From contig NC_061152.1 of the NCBI RefSeq assembly GCF_905220365.1, positions 1,043,001-1,107,000 of the forward strand: a stretch of DNA of 64,000 bases, given 5' to 3'. Each line of letters starts with the position of its first letter. Positions within the stretch are counted from its first letter, which is position 1. Made by a program: the position numbers and the translations under genes. Of the stretch, positions 1 to 10,549 are shown piece by piece. The notes under the pieces were generated by a model, which saw only the letters and a program-made list of their open reading frames with translations, was not told where the DNA came from and did no database searches. The DNA is from Vanessa cardui (Eukaryota > Arthropoda > Insecta > Lepidoptera > Nymphalidae).

Positions 1-410
1 AGTGCTTGTCAACACGTCTTACAGTTTTCGAAAAATTCGTGTACAAACACACACACGTGCTTGGAAGCGTAGATGTATCATACTCAAATACAATTCAATC
101 CTAACAGTGTTACATACACACGTCGAACCCACAACCTTATTTTAGAAGTCGTTTCAAAAAAACCGTTACGCATATACATAAATCAATTAAAGTTTAATTT
201 CCAAACCCCCCCCCCCCCCGTGTACCAATATAGTTTACAAGGTCACCCGGAACAAACGGACAGTTTTATATATATATATAGATTCGATAGTTCGTGATCG
301 TCCACAGTCACTGTCAAGGCTGTGCTTTGTGCCAGTTTGAGAGTTACAGCGTTACGTAATACGATTTTGTAATACAATCTATTTACTATTGTCAGTTTAT
401 ACTTACACCA
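1..410. other. Left edge, no gene
   Basis: Contains a 14-C run at 206-219. A short repeat near 100-170 (GTTACATACACACGTCGAAC...) recurs around 14263-14310 and 17518-17575. I see no coding signal. Confidence 0.5.
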
Positions 411-475
411 GCGCCCCGGCGTCGCACGGGTTCAATACTGACACTAAATATACTACAGAATTTGTTTATTAGTAC
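411..475 (-). mobile_element. H1 Helitron-like end, fragment
   Basis: A 3'-end fragment of family H1, which is described fully at 9628-9891. It carries the hairpin-like CGGCGTCGCACGGG and the ATACTGACACTAAATATACT block. Confidence 0.6.
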
Positions 476-492
476 TTTAGTGATTCTTCTTG

Positions 493-790
493 GAGCTGAG
501 ATGGCCGCGTGGTTAGAACGCGTGCATCTTAACCGATGATTGCGAGTTGAAACTCAGGCAAGCACCACAATATATATGTGCTTAATTTTTGTTTATAATT
601 CGACGGTGAAGGAAAACAACGCGAGAAAAACTGCATGTGTCTAATTTCATCGAAATTCTTCCACATGTGCATTGCACCAACCCGCATTGGAACAGCGTGG
701 TGTAATATGTTCCAAACCCTCTCCTTAAGGGAAGAGGAGGCCTTATCCCAGCAGTGGGAAAATTTACAGGCTGTTACTCTACTTTACTTT
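493..790 (+). mobile_element. S1 tRNA-derived SINE, full length
   Basis: Family S1: a tRNA-like head with A-box-like TGGCCxxGTGGTTAGAACGC and B-box-like GGTTCAAACCC, then a conserved body (TCTCGTGCTCGGCGGTGAAG, GGAAACCTGCATGTGTCTAA, CATTGGAACAGCGTGGTGGA), ending CAGTGGGAAATTTACAGGCT. About 290 bp. It resembles the SINEs abundant in nymphalid genomes (Metulj type, name not verified). This copy has a mutated B box (GTTGAAACTC). Confidence 0.85.
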
Positions 791-801
791 CCTTTTATTG
801 T

Positions 802-880
802 CGAACGTTTTCTGGGATCCTGCTGTAAAAACGTCCAACATTGCCCCAAAAGAGATACCATATACTTACTAGGTATATAA
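802..880 (-). mobile_element. R2-type LINE ORF remnant
   Basis: It matches the region around TTTCTGGGATCCTGYTGTAA of the non-LTR remnant at 5650-6185, with the same order of words. Confidence 0.5.
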
Positions 881-1380
881 TTAAATTGACATATATATAA
901 CAACTCTATATCTACCAAAGGACGATATAAGAAAAAACCACTTCATTTAACAAGCAAAACCTCCTTGACAAAAAATAAAACGAATTATTAAAAAAAAAAA
1001 CACCCTACAGCAAATAGCATCAGATGGAAGATGTAATTTGGTCCCACGTCGGCATGTCAAAGGGATGAGAGGGGGGGATAGCGAACGCAGCCGTCTCGCT
1101 CTAACGAATTGTAATTTAGGTGAGCACGATAAAAATACGGAGACCACAATTTCGTAAAAACGTCAGGACACGTCCATATATTATATGGACCGTATATATA
1201 TTAGACATGCTGGTATAGATCACCAAAGATTAAGAGGTCCATTAACCAGTCCACCACTCACCACTGACCATAGACTCTGTAGCTATCCTTACATCCTTGG
1301 TATTTAAGATTCGATGTTTCTTGCAGTAAGTATTACTGTTTAGTAATCTATCCAAGTGTTTTAATACTATCCTTAAAAAA
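881..1380. other. No gene seen
   Basis: AT-rich DNA. It contains GCCGTCTCGCTC at 1090-1101, a word also found at the promoter-like sites near 10.2 kb and 59.1 kb. Confidence 0.4.
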
Positions 1381-1625
1381 AATCATATTAAACTTTATTC
1401 AAGTAGGCTATTACGAGCACTTTTGAATCGTCATTTTAAAATTAAGTGAATCTACCATCGGTTCGGAACGTAGATTCTACAGAGAACAACCGGCAAGAAA
1501 ATCTGTAGTTGCTATTTTTCAACATTCAAAAATACAGTCATGTTAGTTAAATACAATTATATATGTATGTAATATATCCTGTCTGGAATATATCCTTTTT
1601 ATCATCTATTTAATATTGTATTAAA
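1381..1625 (-). mobile_element. R2 non-LTR retrotransposon 3' end
   Basis: Family R2: in sense orientation it runs from the end of a reverse-transcriptase ORF (KAYYSIQDFVDDKKAW then stop, seen well at 18128) through a roughly 200-bp 3'UTR to ACTTGAATAAAGTTTATTTT and a TTTGAT-rich tail. This copy is antisense and diverged. Confidence 0.75.
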
Positions 1626-1910
1626 CAATATGATGATACAGGAATACAGTAAATTATTAATAAAGAATCAAAAGGAAATCCATATAAATTCAAAAGTCAT
1701 CGTCACCCTAACCATTCCTTCCTGAAGGGAGATAGCAGATCATTAAAAATACCAAGTGCGAGGGAGACGAAAGATTGAAATATAAAGATGGCGGCTCTTT
1801 AATGTGAATTAGATTCAATTGTTTCAGCAATTGAAACATTATTAATATTAATGGTTTGGTTGCGATCGTTTGATATTAATTTATGTATGAAAAGAAATAT
1901 ATCACATTAC

Positions 1911-2195
1911 TTGGTGGTAGGGCTTTGTGCAAGCCCGTCTGGGTAGTTACCACCCACTCATCAGTTATTCTACCGCTAAACAACAGTACTCAGTATTGTT
2001 GTGTTCCGGTTTGAAGGGTGAGTGAGACAGTGTAACTACAGACACAAGGGACATAGCATCTTAGTTCCCAAGGTTGGTGGCGCATTGACGATGTAAGGAA
2101 TAGTTAATATTTCTTACAGCGTCATTGTCTATGGGTGATGGTGACCACTTACCTTCATGTGGCTCATATGGTCGTCCGACCTATTCCATAAAAAA
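1911..2195 (+). repeat. R1 dispersed repeat
   Basis: Family R1, about 280 bp, class unknown. Plus sense starts ACTTGGTGGTAGGGCTTTGT, passes GGTACCACCCACTCATCAG and ACAAGGGACATAACATCTTA, and ends GCTCGTCCGCCAACCTAT. I see no ORF or clear terminal repeats, and the copies show varied truncation. Confidence 0.8.
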
Positions 2196-2227
2196 ACTAC
2201 ATCGAATAAAAGTCGCATCCATCAATC

Positions 2228-2432
2228 TGTCTGGTCCTGTATGTGAATTAAGTGAAGCTACCACCGGTTCGGAAAGTAGATTCTATACAGAAGAACCGGC
2301 AAGAAACTCGGTAATTAAAAATACAGTCATATTAGTTAAATACAATTATATATGTATTTAATGTAATGCCTGGAAGTCACCTGTTTTAACTGTACGCTTT
2401 TTTATCATCTATAAAATCTTGTATCGATAATT
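2228..2432 (-). mobile_element. R2 non-LTR 3' end
   Basis: Antisense copy with the ACCACCGGTTCGGAAAGTAG block and the ORF-end words. It abuts an H1 element. Confidence 0.75.
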
Positions 2433-2645
2433 TGTCTTTTTATAAAACAAAGTCGCTTCCTCTGTCCCTGTAACTCTATTTATGCTTATATCTTTCAAAC
2501 TACGCAACGGATTTTGATGCAGTTTTCTCAATAGATAAAGCGATTCGAGAGGAAGGTTTTTGTGTATAATACATGGACAATATAGTAGAGAAAGACTGAT
2601 CATTTAAGAGGTTTCTGCTCTGATATATAAACACATTTCTTGCGC
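2433..2645 (+). mobile_element. H1 Helitron-like element, 3' truncated
   Basis: Begins in the TATAAAACAAAGTCGCTTCC block and runs through ACGCAACGGATTTTGATGC to the mid-element. The CTAG end is missing. Confidence 0.7.
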
Positions 2646-3089
2646 TTACATTTCACACGCTGGCTGGGCCCTACGAGATAGATCAAAACAATGTACTACA
2701 GTATTGTACAGCTTAAAAAAGTCTTTTAAAATGCCCCAAATAGTATATGTCTATCTCTTAGGGATAACACACAACAAACATTTTCATCCTTTACTTGTTA
2801 GTAAGAATGGCTTATTTACGAATCGATTTGAAGCAATACAGCATTATTCCTTATCCAATTAAGTACCTTAAATATATTGTGCATTTGATATAGATCAATA
2901 TGGCCCTTTACAGCATATAATTAAAAATAATATTTTTAAAGATATAACAGATTTAAAATGATGGAACACAGCTGTTAATATTTGAGTCGACAGTTTGTAT
3001 TCTGAGGTTACTTTTTTATAAATTTCTCACGAGTGAAGCTGCTTCATCTATTTTTTAAATGGTATGGCTTTGCAATGCCGCTTCTTGAT
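2646..3089. other. No gene seen
   Basis: AT-rich single-copy-looking DNA without ORFs or recognised repeats. Confidence 0.4.
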
Positions 3090-3305
3090 TTTAAGTGGTC
3101 ACCACCGCCCATAGACAATGGCGCTGCAAGAAACGTTAATCATTCCTTACATCACGAGCACACCTTGGGAATTAAGATGTTATGTCCCTTGTGCCTGTAG
3201 TTACACTGGCTCAAACCGGAACACAACAATACTGAGTACTGTTGTTTGACGGTAAAACTGATGAGTGAGAGAACCCAAACTTGCACAAAGCCTTACCACC
3301 GAGTA
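3090..3305 (-). repeat. R1 repeat
   Basis: Antisense copy with diverged ends. Confidence 0.7.
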
Positions 3306-3565
3306 TGAAGAATCAGATCTTAAAAAAAAATCCTTTTTATAAATATTAAGGATTCATTTCCAGTCCCTTAACCCCTGACCACGCCTCTCCAAACTTACAC
3401 TATTAATAAATTAACATAATGCTCTTGAAATTTGAGAATCAGTGGCCTTACATATTTTTTCTCGTCCATTTTTTTTGTATGTTTGTATAAATACAGTTTG
3501 TTAATATATTATAACCAACATCAAAACAGGAGGATATCAGTTCAACATATGTATGTAACATTTTT

Positions 3566-3728
3566 GTTTATAGGTTGGCGGAGCATATGGGCCTGATGGT
3601 AAGTGGTCACCATCACCCATAGACAATGACGCTGTAAGAAATATTAACTATTCCTTCCATCGTCAATGCGCCACCAACCTTGGGAACTAAGATGTTATGT
3701 CCCTTGTGCCTGTAGTTACACTGGCTCA
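3566..3728 (-). repeat. R1 repeat, truncated
   Basis: Antisense half copy from GGTTGGCGGAGCATATGGGC to the GTAGTTACACTGGCTC block. Confidence 0.75.
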
Positions 3729-3921
3729 ATCAAACATTGCTAGAAATCAATTATATTTGACTATGATGATACATATAGGCTACTTTTTTTCCCAACACAT
3801 GATAATTAAACTTCTAAAACGAGAGAGATGCCTCGGGCAACAACTAATGTCTTTATACATCCTGATTGGAAGACAATTAATACTAATCACACGCTTTTCC
3901 ATCTCTAATATAATTATATTA

Positions 3922-4041
3922 TGAGACAACATCACATACATTACTCTGATCCCAATGTGAGTAGCTGACGCACTTGTGTTGTGGAAGATCAGAAGTAACG
4001 ACGACGCAAACACCCAGACCCGAGACGACGTAGACAACTAA
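3922..4041 (-). mobile_element. S2 SINE, truncated, fused to S1
   Basis: Family S2 (full description at 25584). This is an antisense tail-side half. At about 4042 it switches directly into an antisense S1. Confidence 0.7.
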
Positions 4042-4196
4042 TGAAGATATTCCACCACGCTGTTCCAATGTTTTTCACGATGTTTTCGTTCGTCGCCATA
4101 AGCACAAATTAAGCACATGAATATTTGTTGCTTGCCTGGGTTTGAAGCAATCATCGGTTAAGATGCACGCGTTCTAACCACTGGGCCATCTCGATT
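4042..4196 (-). mobile_element. S1 SINE with internal deletion
   Basis: Antisense. TATTCCACCACGCTGTTCCA jumps to the TTTTTCACGATG region, and it ends in the tRNA-like head. Confidence 0.75.
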
Positions 4197-4592
4197 CCAT
4201 AACATAAGGCACGTACAAAATAAAGTCACTGAGACGACAGCACGAACGATCCATATGGTACTTGAAAATTTGTAAAACGAAATAAAAACAACGACAAAAA
4301 AAAACCATTCTGAACCTTATCCCAATACAATAAGGTACAGAATCGCGTGTAGCATCCAAAAGCGTGGGACGTATCCATTTCTTTACGTTTTTTTAGTTGA
4401 AATTTTAAAAATGTTATTGTAAGTTTTTTCTGAAGAAGGCTTCGTTCCGATACTGTCGAACTTACGAAGGTTATAGGGGCGTAGGTTATAAGAATATGTA
4501 CCAAATAATTAGCATTTTTTGAGATAAAATATGGAATATTAATAATCGCCCGTGGATGCGCTCGTGTTGTAGGGAATGTTGTCATACAACAA
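4197..4592. other. No gene supported
   Basis: A 119-codon minus-strand frame (4585-4226) exists, but it has no recognisable domain, no splice context and a low-complexity composition. I treat it as chance. Confidence 0.4.
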
Positions 4593-4760
4593 CAACAACA
4601 ACAGCCTGTAAATTCTCACTGCTGAACTAAAGGCCTCCTCTCCCTTTGAGGAGAAGGTTTGGAACATATTCCACCACGCTGTTCAAATTCCAATTGGTGG
4701 AATACACATGTGGCAGAATTTCTATGTAATTTGTCACATGCAGGTTTCCTCACTACATAC
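4593..4760 (-). mobile_element. S1 SINE, head-truncated
   Basis: Antisense copy starting at a (CAA)n-type tail next to ACAGCCTGTAAATTCTCACT. The tRNA-like head is missing. Confidence 0.8.
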
Positions 4761-4779
4761 ATATGCATTTACTAAAAAG

Positions 4780-4838
4780 CTGCTACTTTAATATTACAAA
4801 CAGACACTCCAATTTTATTTCACTATAGATATTAATAA
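4780..4838 (-). mobile_element. H2 fragment
   Basis: TTTAATATTACAAACAGACACTCC is the start block of family H2, described at 44643. Confidence 0.5.
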
Positions 4839-4885
4839 TTCAAAATAAGCTGACAACCCTTGAATATAAGATATGTACCTTGTAC

Positions 4886-5183
4886 CAATGATGTTGTAGT
4901 AAACAGATATGTTATTAACGCTCAAAAACTGAAGACTAGAAAACGCCCTAATTGGGACGTTTGCCTTTAGTTGTTTTACGTAGTAACACGTTATAATACA
5001 TCATAATTACGTCGTAATACGGTTTTGCGTAATTAAAACATCTAGTTATCCCTTTTACTTATTGTTTTATCAAGCTATCCTTTTTACTTGTACCGAAATG
5101 TAAAATAAACGGTCCCCGGCGCGGCACACTTTTTTCTGTTGTTTAGTATGGATATAACATATCTGTTTATTAGAATATCATTG
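4886..5183 (+). mobile_element. M1 hAT-type MITE with perfect 8-bp target duplication
   Basis: 298 bp with inverted ends CAATGATGTTGTAGTAAACA / TGTTTATTAGAATATCATTG, flanked by identical CCTTGTAC at 4878-4885 and 5184-5191. Eight-base duplications and CA-xxG ends are hallmarks of the hAT superfamily. The interior holds a palindrome CCTAATTGGGACGTTTGCC and paired ACGTAGTAA/TTACGT words. No ORF. Confidence 0.9.
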
Positions 5184-5412
5184 CCTTGTACCTTTAATGT
5201 ACTAAGTTTTACTGGAGGTAGGATATATGAGAAGGAAGTAGTATCTACTCAGACGAGCTTATCAAGATATGAAACGATAAAAAAAAATTAAGTTCATTAT
5301 ATTTCCATACAAAAGAGTTCAACGCGTGAGTGAGTTAAGTAAAACAAAATTCATCGAACGTTATTTCATAAGATTAAATATATATCTATATCTTACATAT
5401 GTTTTTTGTGTT

Positions 5413-5640
5413 ATAGGTGACCTAATAGTAAATGGTCACCATCACCCATAGACAATGACGCTGTAAGAAATATTAACTATTCCATACATCGTTAATGCGC
5501 CACCAACCTAGGGAACTAAGATGTTATGTCCCTTGTGCCTATAGTTACTGACTCAACTCAAACCGGAATACAACAATACTGAGTACTGTTGTTTGGCGGT
5601 ACAATCTGTTGAGTGGGTGGTACCTACCCCAGACGTTATA
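5413..5640 (-). repeat. R1 repeat
   Basis: Nearly full antisense copy ending GTGGGTGGTACCTACCC. Confidence 0.8.
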
Positions 5641-5649
5641 CCAAGAAAA

Positions 5650-6185
5650 CATTAACTCAACTCATTTTGCTTTATTCAATATAGAAGCATTACACTTTCT
5701 TATTGATGGTCAATTGAAACACTACCACCGATTCGGAAAAGAAAACACCCTGACCTGAGAAGAACCGGCGAAAGAAACTCAGCGGGTTTTTTTTTTTATT
5801 TGTCTCATATATTATTTAAACAATTTAATATGAGATGAAATAGCCAGGAGGCGATCGTTTCATTCCCAAGGTGTGCTATCGATCATAAACTCATTAATTG
5901 TATAGTAACCTTTTGCACACAAGCGTTCTTTAATAATTTTTTTAAATTTGGCAACAGAGGCATTTTAAACGCTTTCTGGGATCCTGTTGTAAAACCGTAT
6001 ACATTGGCCCACAAAGGAGTTACTAACTCTATGCAGTCGAATAACAGGAATAACAAGTTTGTGTTTGTTCCTTGTACCAATGTTATGAGTATCACATTTT
6101 CTCATAAAATCATTGATATTTTTTCGTACATTACAATTTGTACAAATCGTTATGCTGACACAGAATTAAGTTATGACGCAGTTTG
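5650..6185 (-). pseudogene. Non-LTR retrotransposon remnant (C-terminal ORF end plus 3'UTR)
   Basis: The minus strand reads GTRNKHKLVIPVIRLHRV then SNSFVGQCIRFYNRIPESV to a stop (about 6082-5960). This is the C-terminal style of CR1/jockey-like LINE ORF2 proteins in Lepidoptera. A diverged R2-like 3'UTR with ACCGGCGAAAGAAACTCAGC follows, ending in GAATAAAGCAAAATGAG. It is 5' truncated. Confidence 0.75.
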
Positions 6186-6203
6186 ATTATTTATATACTC
6201 GTT

Positions 6204-6415
6204 GCCTTCCAGGCAGGATATACATCATACATATATAATAGTATTTAACTAACATGACTGTATTTTTAAATGTTGAAAATGACTAACTACTGAATTTCTT
6301 GGCGGTTCTTCTCGGTAAAATCTGCATTCCGAATCGGTGGTGGCTTCACTTAATTGTTAAATGACGATTCAAAAGCGCTCGTAAAAACTTGAATCAAATA
6401 TAATTCGATTTGACA
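6204..6415 (+). mobile_element. R2 non-LTR 3' end
   Basis: Sense copy from CTTCCAGGCAGGATATACAT to the diverged AATTCGATTTGA tail. It lies head-to-head with the preceding remnant. Confidence 0.8.
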
Positions 6416-7217
6416 TTGCATCAACCCACAGCTATTCCCAACGGATAGCCCAACGGACTATAGCCGTATTGACGATCAAAATTTTCGGTTGATAACAAAC
6501 AATTTTGATCCCCTGGAGTCCACGTTTCTTGGATAATATTTTGACATATAAGTTGTGATCGATCGCTGTCACGTGGAATAACAATAGAATAGGCTTTGAT
6601 GGATCGCATTATTGTATTCATCATTACGATTAACGATTGCAATATTTGAATTTAAAAAAAAAGTATAAACATCGCTATACAACCTACAATAATCATCCCT
6701 TACAAGCAGAACCAATCTTTCGAGCTAAATTGTGAATGTAGTTACACTGGCTCACTCACAGCGGCTTTTACATAGCTCTACTTGTAATAGGCTATTTGAC
6801 AATGCGAAAAATAAATTGTGAACTATTGTAATCAGTGTATATTATGAGTTTAGAAATGATTATTTTCTAACGAAGGTTGAAAATAATACTTAATTTATTC
6901 AAAACTCCATAAACAAAAATGCATGTTTTCAAACGTTTGTCACGTGACACAAAACGCTCCCGATTGGCCGGGCTTATGATGAAGTCACTTTCTTGTAAAC
7001 TTTGCTTTTCTACTGTAGGTACCACAGATTAAAATACAGAAGAGACGTCACCGACCCCATTGTAGCGCCATATTGTCCGAGTAACGTTTTCGCGAGCTAT
7101 TTAAATATAGAATTTTTAATATGATATTTTTCGGCAAATATGTATTAGAAATAAAAAACACAACTTTTACTGGGTTCCTTAACCTCTACTAAATAATATA
7201 AAATGGATTTTAAAAAC
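6416..7217. other. Repeat-poor island with promoter-like elements
   Basis: Holds an unassigned 73-codon minus frame (6642-6421), a GTCACGTGAC E-box at 6939-6948, a reverse CCAAT (GATTGGCC) at 6961, and a GACGTCACC word near 7064. No gene assigned. Confidence 0.35.
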
Positions 7218-7445
7218 CAGTCAAATTGCCTATTAAAGTAACTATATGAAATACTACTTGTCACCAGCGGCTACCCTCATGGTTCAGAGTGATGGTTGTC
7301 ATATGTCAGGAAAAAAAGTAGCCCATCCTTGGAGTTCAAGTTTGCTTCATAGCAAATTCCATCAAATTCGGTTTATTGATTTGGTAGTTAAAGAGCGACA
7401 TACAGACAGAGTTACTTTCACATTTATAATATTAATATAGATTAC
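7218..7445 (+). mobile_element. H3 Helitron-like element
   Basis: Family H3: text of the type AGTAGCCxATxCTTGGAGTT, CATAGCAAATTxCATCAAA, ending ATTTATAATATTAATATAGA. Fuller copies in butterflies carry a GCGGCTTCGC hairpin, partly seen at 43325. Confidence 0.6.
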
Positions 7446-7457
7446 ATTTTCAATTTT

Positions 7458-7752
7458 GAGCTGAGATGGCCCAGTGGTTAGAACGCGTGCATCTTAACCG
7501 ATGATTGCGGGTTCACACGCAAGCACCACTATATATATGTGCTTAATTGTGTTTATAATTCATCTCGTGCTCGGCGGTGAAGGAAAACATCGTGAGGAAA
7601 CCTGCATGTGTCTAATTTCATCGAAATTCTTGCCACATGTGCATTCCACCAACACGCATTGCAACAGCGTTGTGGAATACGTTCCTAACCCTCTCCTTAA
7701 TGGAAGAGGAGGCCTTCTCTCAGCAGTGGGAAATTTACAGGCTGTTACTCTA
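7458..7752 (+). mobile_element. S1 SINE, full length
   Basis: Complete from GAGCTGAGATGGCCCAGTGG to ACAGGCTGTTACTCTA. Confidence 0.88.
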
Positions 7753-7884
7753 TATTTTCAAGCAAGTATCAACACACCACGAGAAGAGTAAACAGACCGT
7801 AAATGTACCTGATCAATACAATTTGATTGATGATGTATGTTTATTTATAACTAGCTTTACTCGCGATTTCATCATTTGATTTTA

Positions 7885-8362
7885 ACCAAAAAAAAAATTT
7901 ACTGTAGCCTAAGTTACTCCTCATTACATCAGCTATCTGCCAGAGATTAGCCGGAACAAACAGAGAGACAAAAATTATAAAAAATTGGTATATGTACTAT
8001 GTAGATAGATGCATGCATTTAATAAAAATTGTTTTTCTTTATGGTATATGTTGGCGGATGCATATGAGCCACTTGATGGTAAGTGGTCACCATCACCCAT
8101 AGACAATGACGAAGTAAGATATATTAACTATTCCTTACATCGTCAATGCGCCACCAGCCTTGGGAACTAAGATGTTATGTCCGTTGTGCCTGTTACACTG
8201 GCTCACTTACCCTTCAAAGCGGAACACAACAATACTGAGTACTGTTATTTTGTAGAATAACTGATGAGTGGGTGGTATCCAGAAGGGCTTGCACAAAGCC
8301 CTTCTGCCAAGTAAATATGTCTTAATATTACAAACAGACACTCCAATTTTATCATATGTATA
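7885..8362 (-). mobile_element. H2 element split by an R1 insertion
   Basis: The antisense H2 body (7885-8040) and its missing end AATATTACAAACAGACACTC (8325-8362) flank an R1 copy. Confidence 0.7.
8044..8318 (-). repeat. R1 repeat nested in H2
   Basis: Near-complete antisense R1 from ATGTTGGCGGATGCATATGA to CACAAAGCCCTTCTGCCAAG. Confidence 0.85.
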
Positions 8363-8671
8363 GATAGTACCTACAGTAGTTTGCTGGTTCCGATAACAGA
8401 TTCGTCGACGTTCAAAAGTACATCTTCGCAGATCAATAGTGAATATCGCAATTATACAAGCTTTCGATCAATGATATCACTTCAACGCGCTGTCAAAATG
8501 TTGTTTATTTGACTTTTGAACTCTCGTGGTTGGAATAAAGTATAAAAAACAACGAATACATACTAATATATAAAGAAGAATCTATTCGAAAGAAATAATA
8601 ATCAAAGGATATTTCTAGTTTAAAAAATGTTTTCTAATGTACCTATAACCCGTTTATTGATAAAGACTATA
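8363..8671. other. No gene seen
   Basis: AT-rich DNA with no recognised repeat. Confidence 0.4.
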
Positions 8672-8822
8672 ATATAAATATGAGACAACATCACATACAT
8701 TCTGATCCCAATGTGAGTAGCTAAAGCACTTGTGTTGTGGAAGATCAGTAACGACGGCACAAACACCCAGACCCGAGACGACGTAGACAACTAATGATAA
8801 TCTACATCGACTCGGCCGGACT
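8672..8822 (-). mobile_element. S2 SINE, head missing
   Basis: Antisense. It breaks after TCTACATCGACTCGGCCGGA, exactly where a plus-strand S1 body begins. Confidence 0.75.
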
Positions 8823-8966
8823 AGACATAGAAATTCTGCCACATATGTATTCCACAAACCCGCATTGGAACAGCGTGGTGGAATATGTTCCAAACCTTCT
8901 CCTCAAGGGGAGAGGAGGCTTATAGCCCAGCAGTGGGAATTTGCAGGCTGTTGTTGTTGTTGTGAG
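8823..8966 (+). mobile_element. S1 SINE, 5' truncated
   Basis: Starts at AGAAATTCTGCCACATATG and ends ATTTGCAGGCTGTTGTTGTT with a (GTT)n tail. Confidence 0.8.
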
Positions 8967-9039
8967 TTAGTTTTGCCTATGACGCAATGAATTAAGTATG
9001 GATTACAAGAACGCTGCCAACGTATTAATAACACAGTAA

Positions 9040-9235
9040 CTTCTGCCGGCGACTTCGTCCGTTCAATTATCAGACCCTATTTTTTTTCCAAAATAAAATT
9101 TAGCTCATGTTACTCTTGGATAATGCAGCTTTCGAATGGTGAAAGAATTTTTTAAATCGGTCCAGTATTTCGAGCCTATTCATTACAAACAAAAAAATAT
9201 AGTTTTCCTCTTTATAATATTAGTAGGTATAGATT
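9040..9235 (-). mobile_element. H4 short element
   Basis: Family H4 (fuller copy at 37318): GGCGACTTCGTCCG, TTTTTAAATCGGTCCAGTAT and TCTTTATAATATTAGTAGGT. Confidence 0.55.
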
Positions 9236-9299
9236 CGTTGTGCCAGATTGCTTTGCTAGTTTAATTAACGTATTACTAATATACCTATATACCCATCCT

Positions 9300-9470
9300 T
9301 TTAAGCTTATCACTTGTGGAGACAATAGGGCTATTTACACGCAACTATTATTAGATCGTTTATAGTCTTACGAATGATATGGGCTATTGATCACTCGTGT
9401 TAGCAGTGGGGACAATAGCCCAATGGTTCACCATTTCACATCGCCTTAAACCATTGGGCTATTGACTTCA
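9300..9470. repeat. Hairpin with ATAGCCCA words
   Basis: GACAATAGCCCAATGGTT (9411-9428) and AACCATTGGGCTATTGAC (9449-9466) form an 18-bp stem with one mismatch and a 20-nt loop. Related GGGCTATT words lie at 9326-9334 and 9390-9397. Confidence 0.7.
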
Positions 9471-9627
9471 TTTCGATCTTTATGTAAGGTTTAGGTGTTC
9501 ACATAATATATGTGATAAATTCTTTTACACTTTTAACGTCACAAAACATAGTCATATATGTAAAGATGTGTTTGTAAAGAAACTAAAAAACTACTAAACC
9601 AAATTACGTGTAACTTCACTATCCTGA

Positions 9628-9891
9628 TCATTACACAGTATAAAACAAAGTGGCTTACCGCAGTGTCCCTATGTATTAGATCTTTCAAATTACGCAACAG
9701 ATTTTGATGCGATTTTTTTAAATCGATATACCAATTCGAGAGGAAGGTTTTTGTATACAATACATGGACAAAATAGTAAAGAAATGCTGATAATTTCCTT
9801 TCTAATTTGAAGTCGTAAATAAACAAATTCTGTAGAACACATATATATAGTATCAGCATTGCGCCCGTGATAAACCGGGGCTGTTCGCTAG
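9628..9891 (+). mobile_element. H1 non-autonomous Helitron-like element, complete
   Basis: Family H1: starts TC (TCATTACACAGTATAAAACA), passes CGCAACAGATTTTGATGCGA and AGAGGAAGGTTTTTGT, and ends in a GC-rich hairpin then CTAG. It sits between A and T (A|TC...CTAG|T), the Helitron insertion signature. 264 bp. Complete copies with the same ends lie at 13606-13856, 12803-13033 (reverse) and 36286-36550. Confidence 0.8.
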
Positions 9892-9947
9892 TACATCAGC
9901 GAATATACTAACATATAACATATATGCAATTAAATATGAGAACTCAC

Positions 9948-10130
9948 CCTAATAAAATAACACAGATAACCACAATCACACTGGATATTGTCCGTAAAGT
10001 TTTTAACGCACATATATTATTATTCAACACAACACAACTTATAACACGGCACTGCCTTCGAACAACCACAGCCTATAATGGCGGTACCTTCACTCCCTTA
10101 GTATACGAACATTTTTTTTCACTGTCGACC
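9948..10130 (-). promoter_or_regulatory. Candidate internal cnc promoter and 5'UTR exon (short isoform)
   Basis: Read on the minus strand, a CpG-rich block with GTGCGAGCGAGACGG (10205-10191) is followed by initiator-like GACAGTG and GGCAGTG words. Leader-type text follows (GTGTTGTGTTGAATAA, CCAGTGTGATTGTGGT), ending TTATTAGG|GTGAGTT with the donor at 9947. There is no long ORF, so this would be a non-coding first exon. It lies in the cnc intron downstream of the ETGE exon. A transcript from here would lack the Keap1-binding region, as CncA/CncB-type isoforms do in Drosophila. The exact start site is uncertain. Confidence 0.5.
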
Positions 10131-10249
10131 AATACTGCCTTCGTAGGCGGGGTCACATCAACGACGAGATACGTCACGATAGAAACGTATCCGTCTCGCT
10201 CGCACACATCGGTCGCATTATGAAATCTCGTGCGAGAGGGAGACGGAAG

Positions 10250-10545
10250 ATTAGGCGTGTTTTATATGTTTATATGTAAGTTAAGGGACCCTGGTTCGTT
10301 TTGGGAATTGGTTTTTGTGTAAAAAATAACGTAATACAATTTATATTGTGTGTGTTTTTTTTATCACGATTATATCGTGTTGAATTATCCTGAACAGGAT
10401 GAGATGTGGGATGATTTTGAATATCGAATACGAATCTGTTTTTTTTTTTTTTTAATAAAGATCAAAACATATATGTACTTTTTAGTGTAGTGCGACTTTA
10501 ATAGCTTGAGAGTTAGGTAGTCTGGTGAATCATAAATAAGTAACA
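10250..10545. other. No gene; flank of internal promoter
   Basis: Contains ATCACGATTATATCGTGTTG (near-palindrome at 10363) and an 18-T run near 10439. Confidence 0.4.
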
Positions 10546-10549
10546 TGTC

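Noticed and set aside
396..410. GTGTAAGTATAAAC donor-like word on the minus strand
   Set aside because: It abuts an H1 Helitron end, with no leader-like or coding sequence upstream.
4226..4585. 119-codon minus frame
   Set aside because: No domain, no splice context, low-complexity composition; chance in AT-rich DNA.
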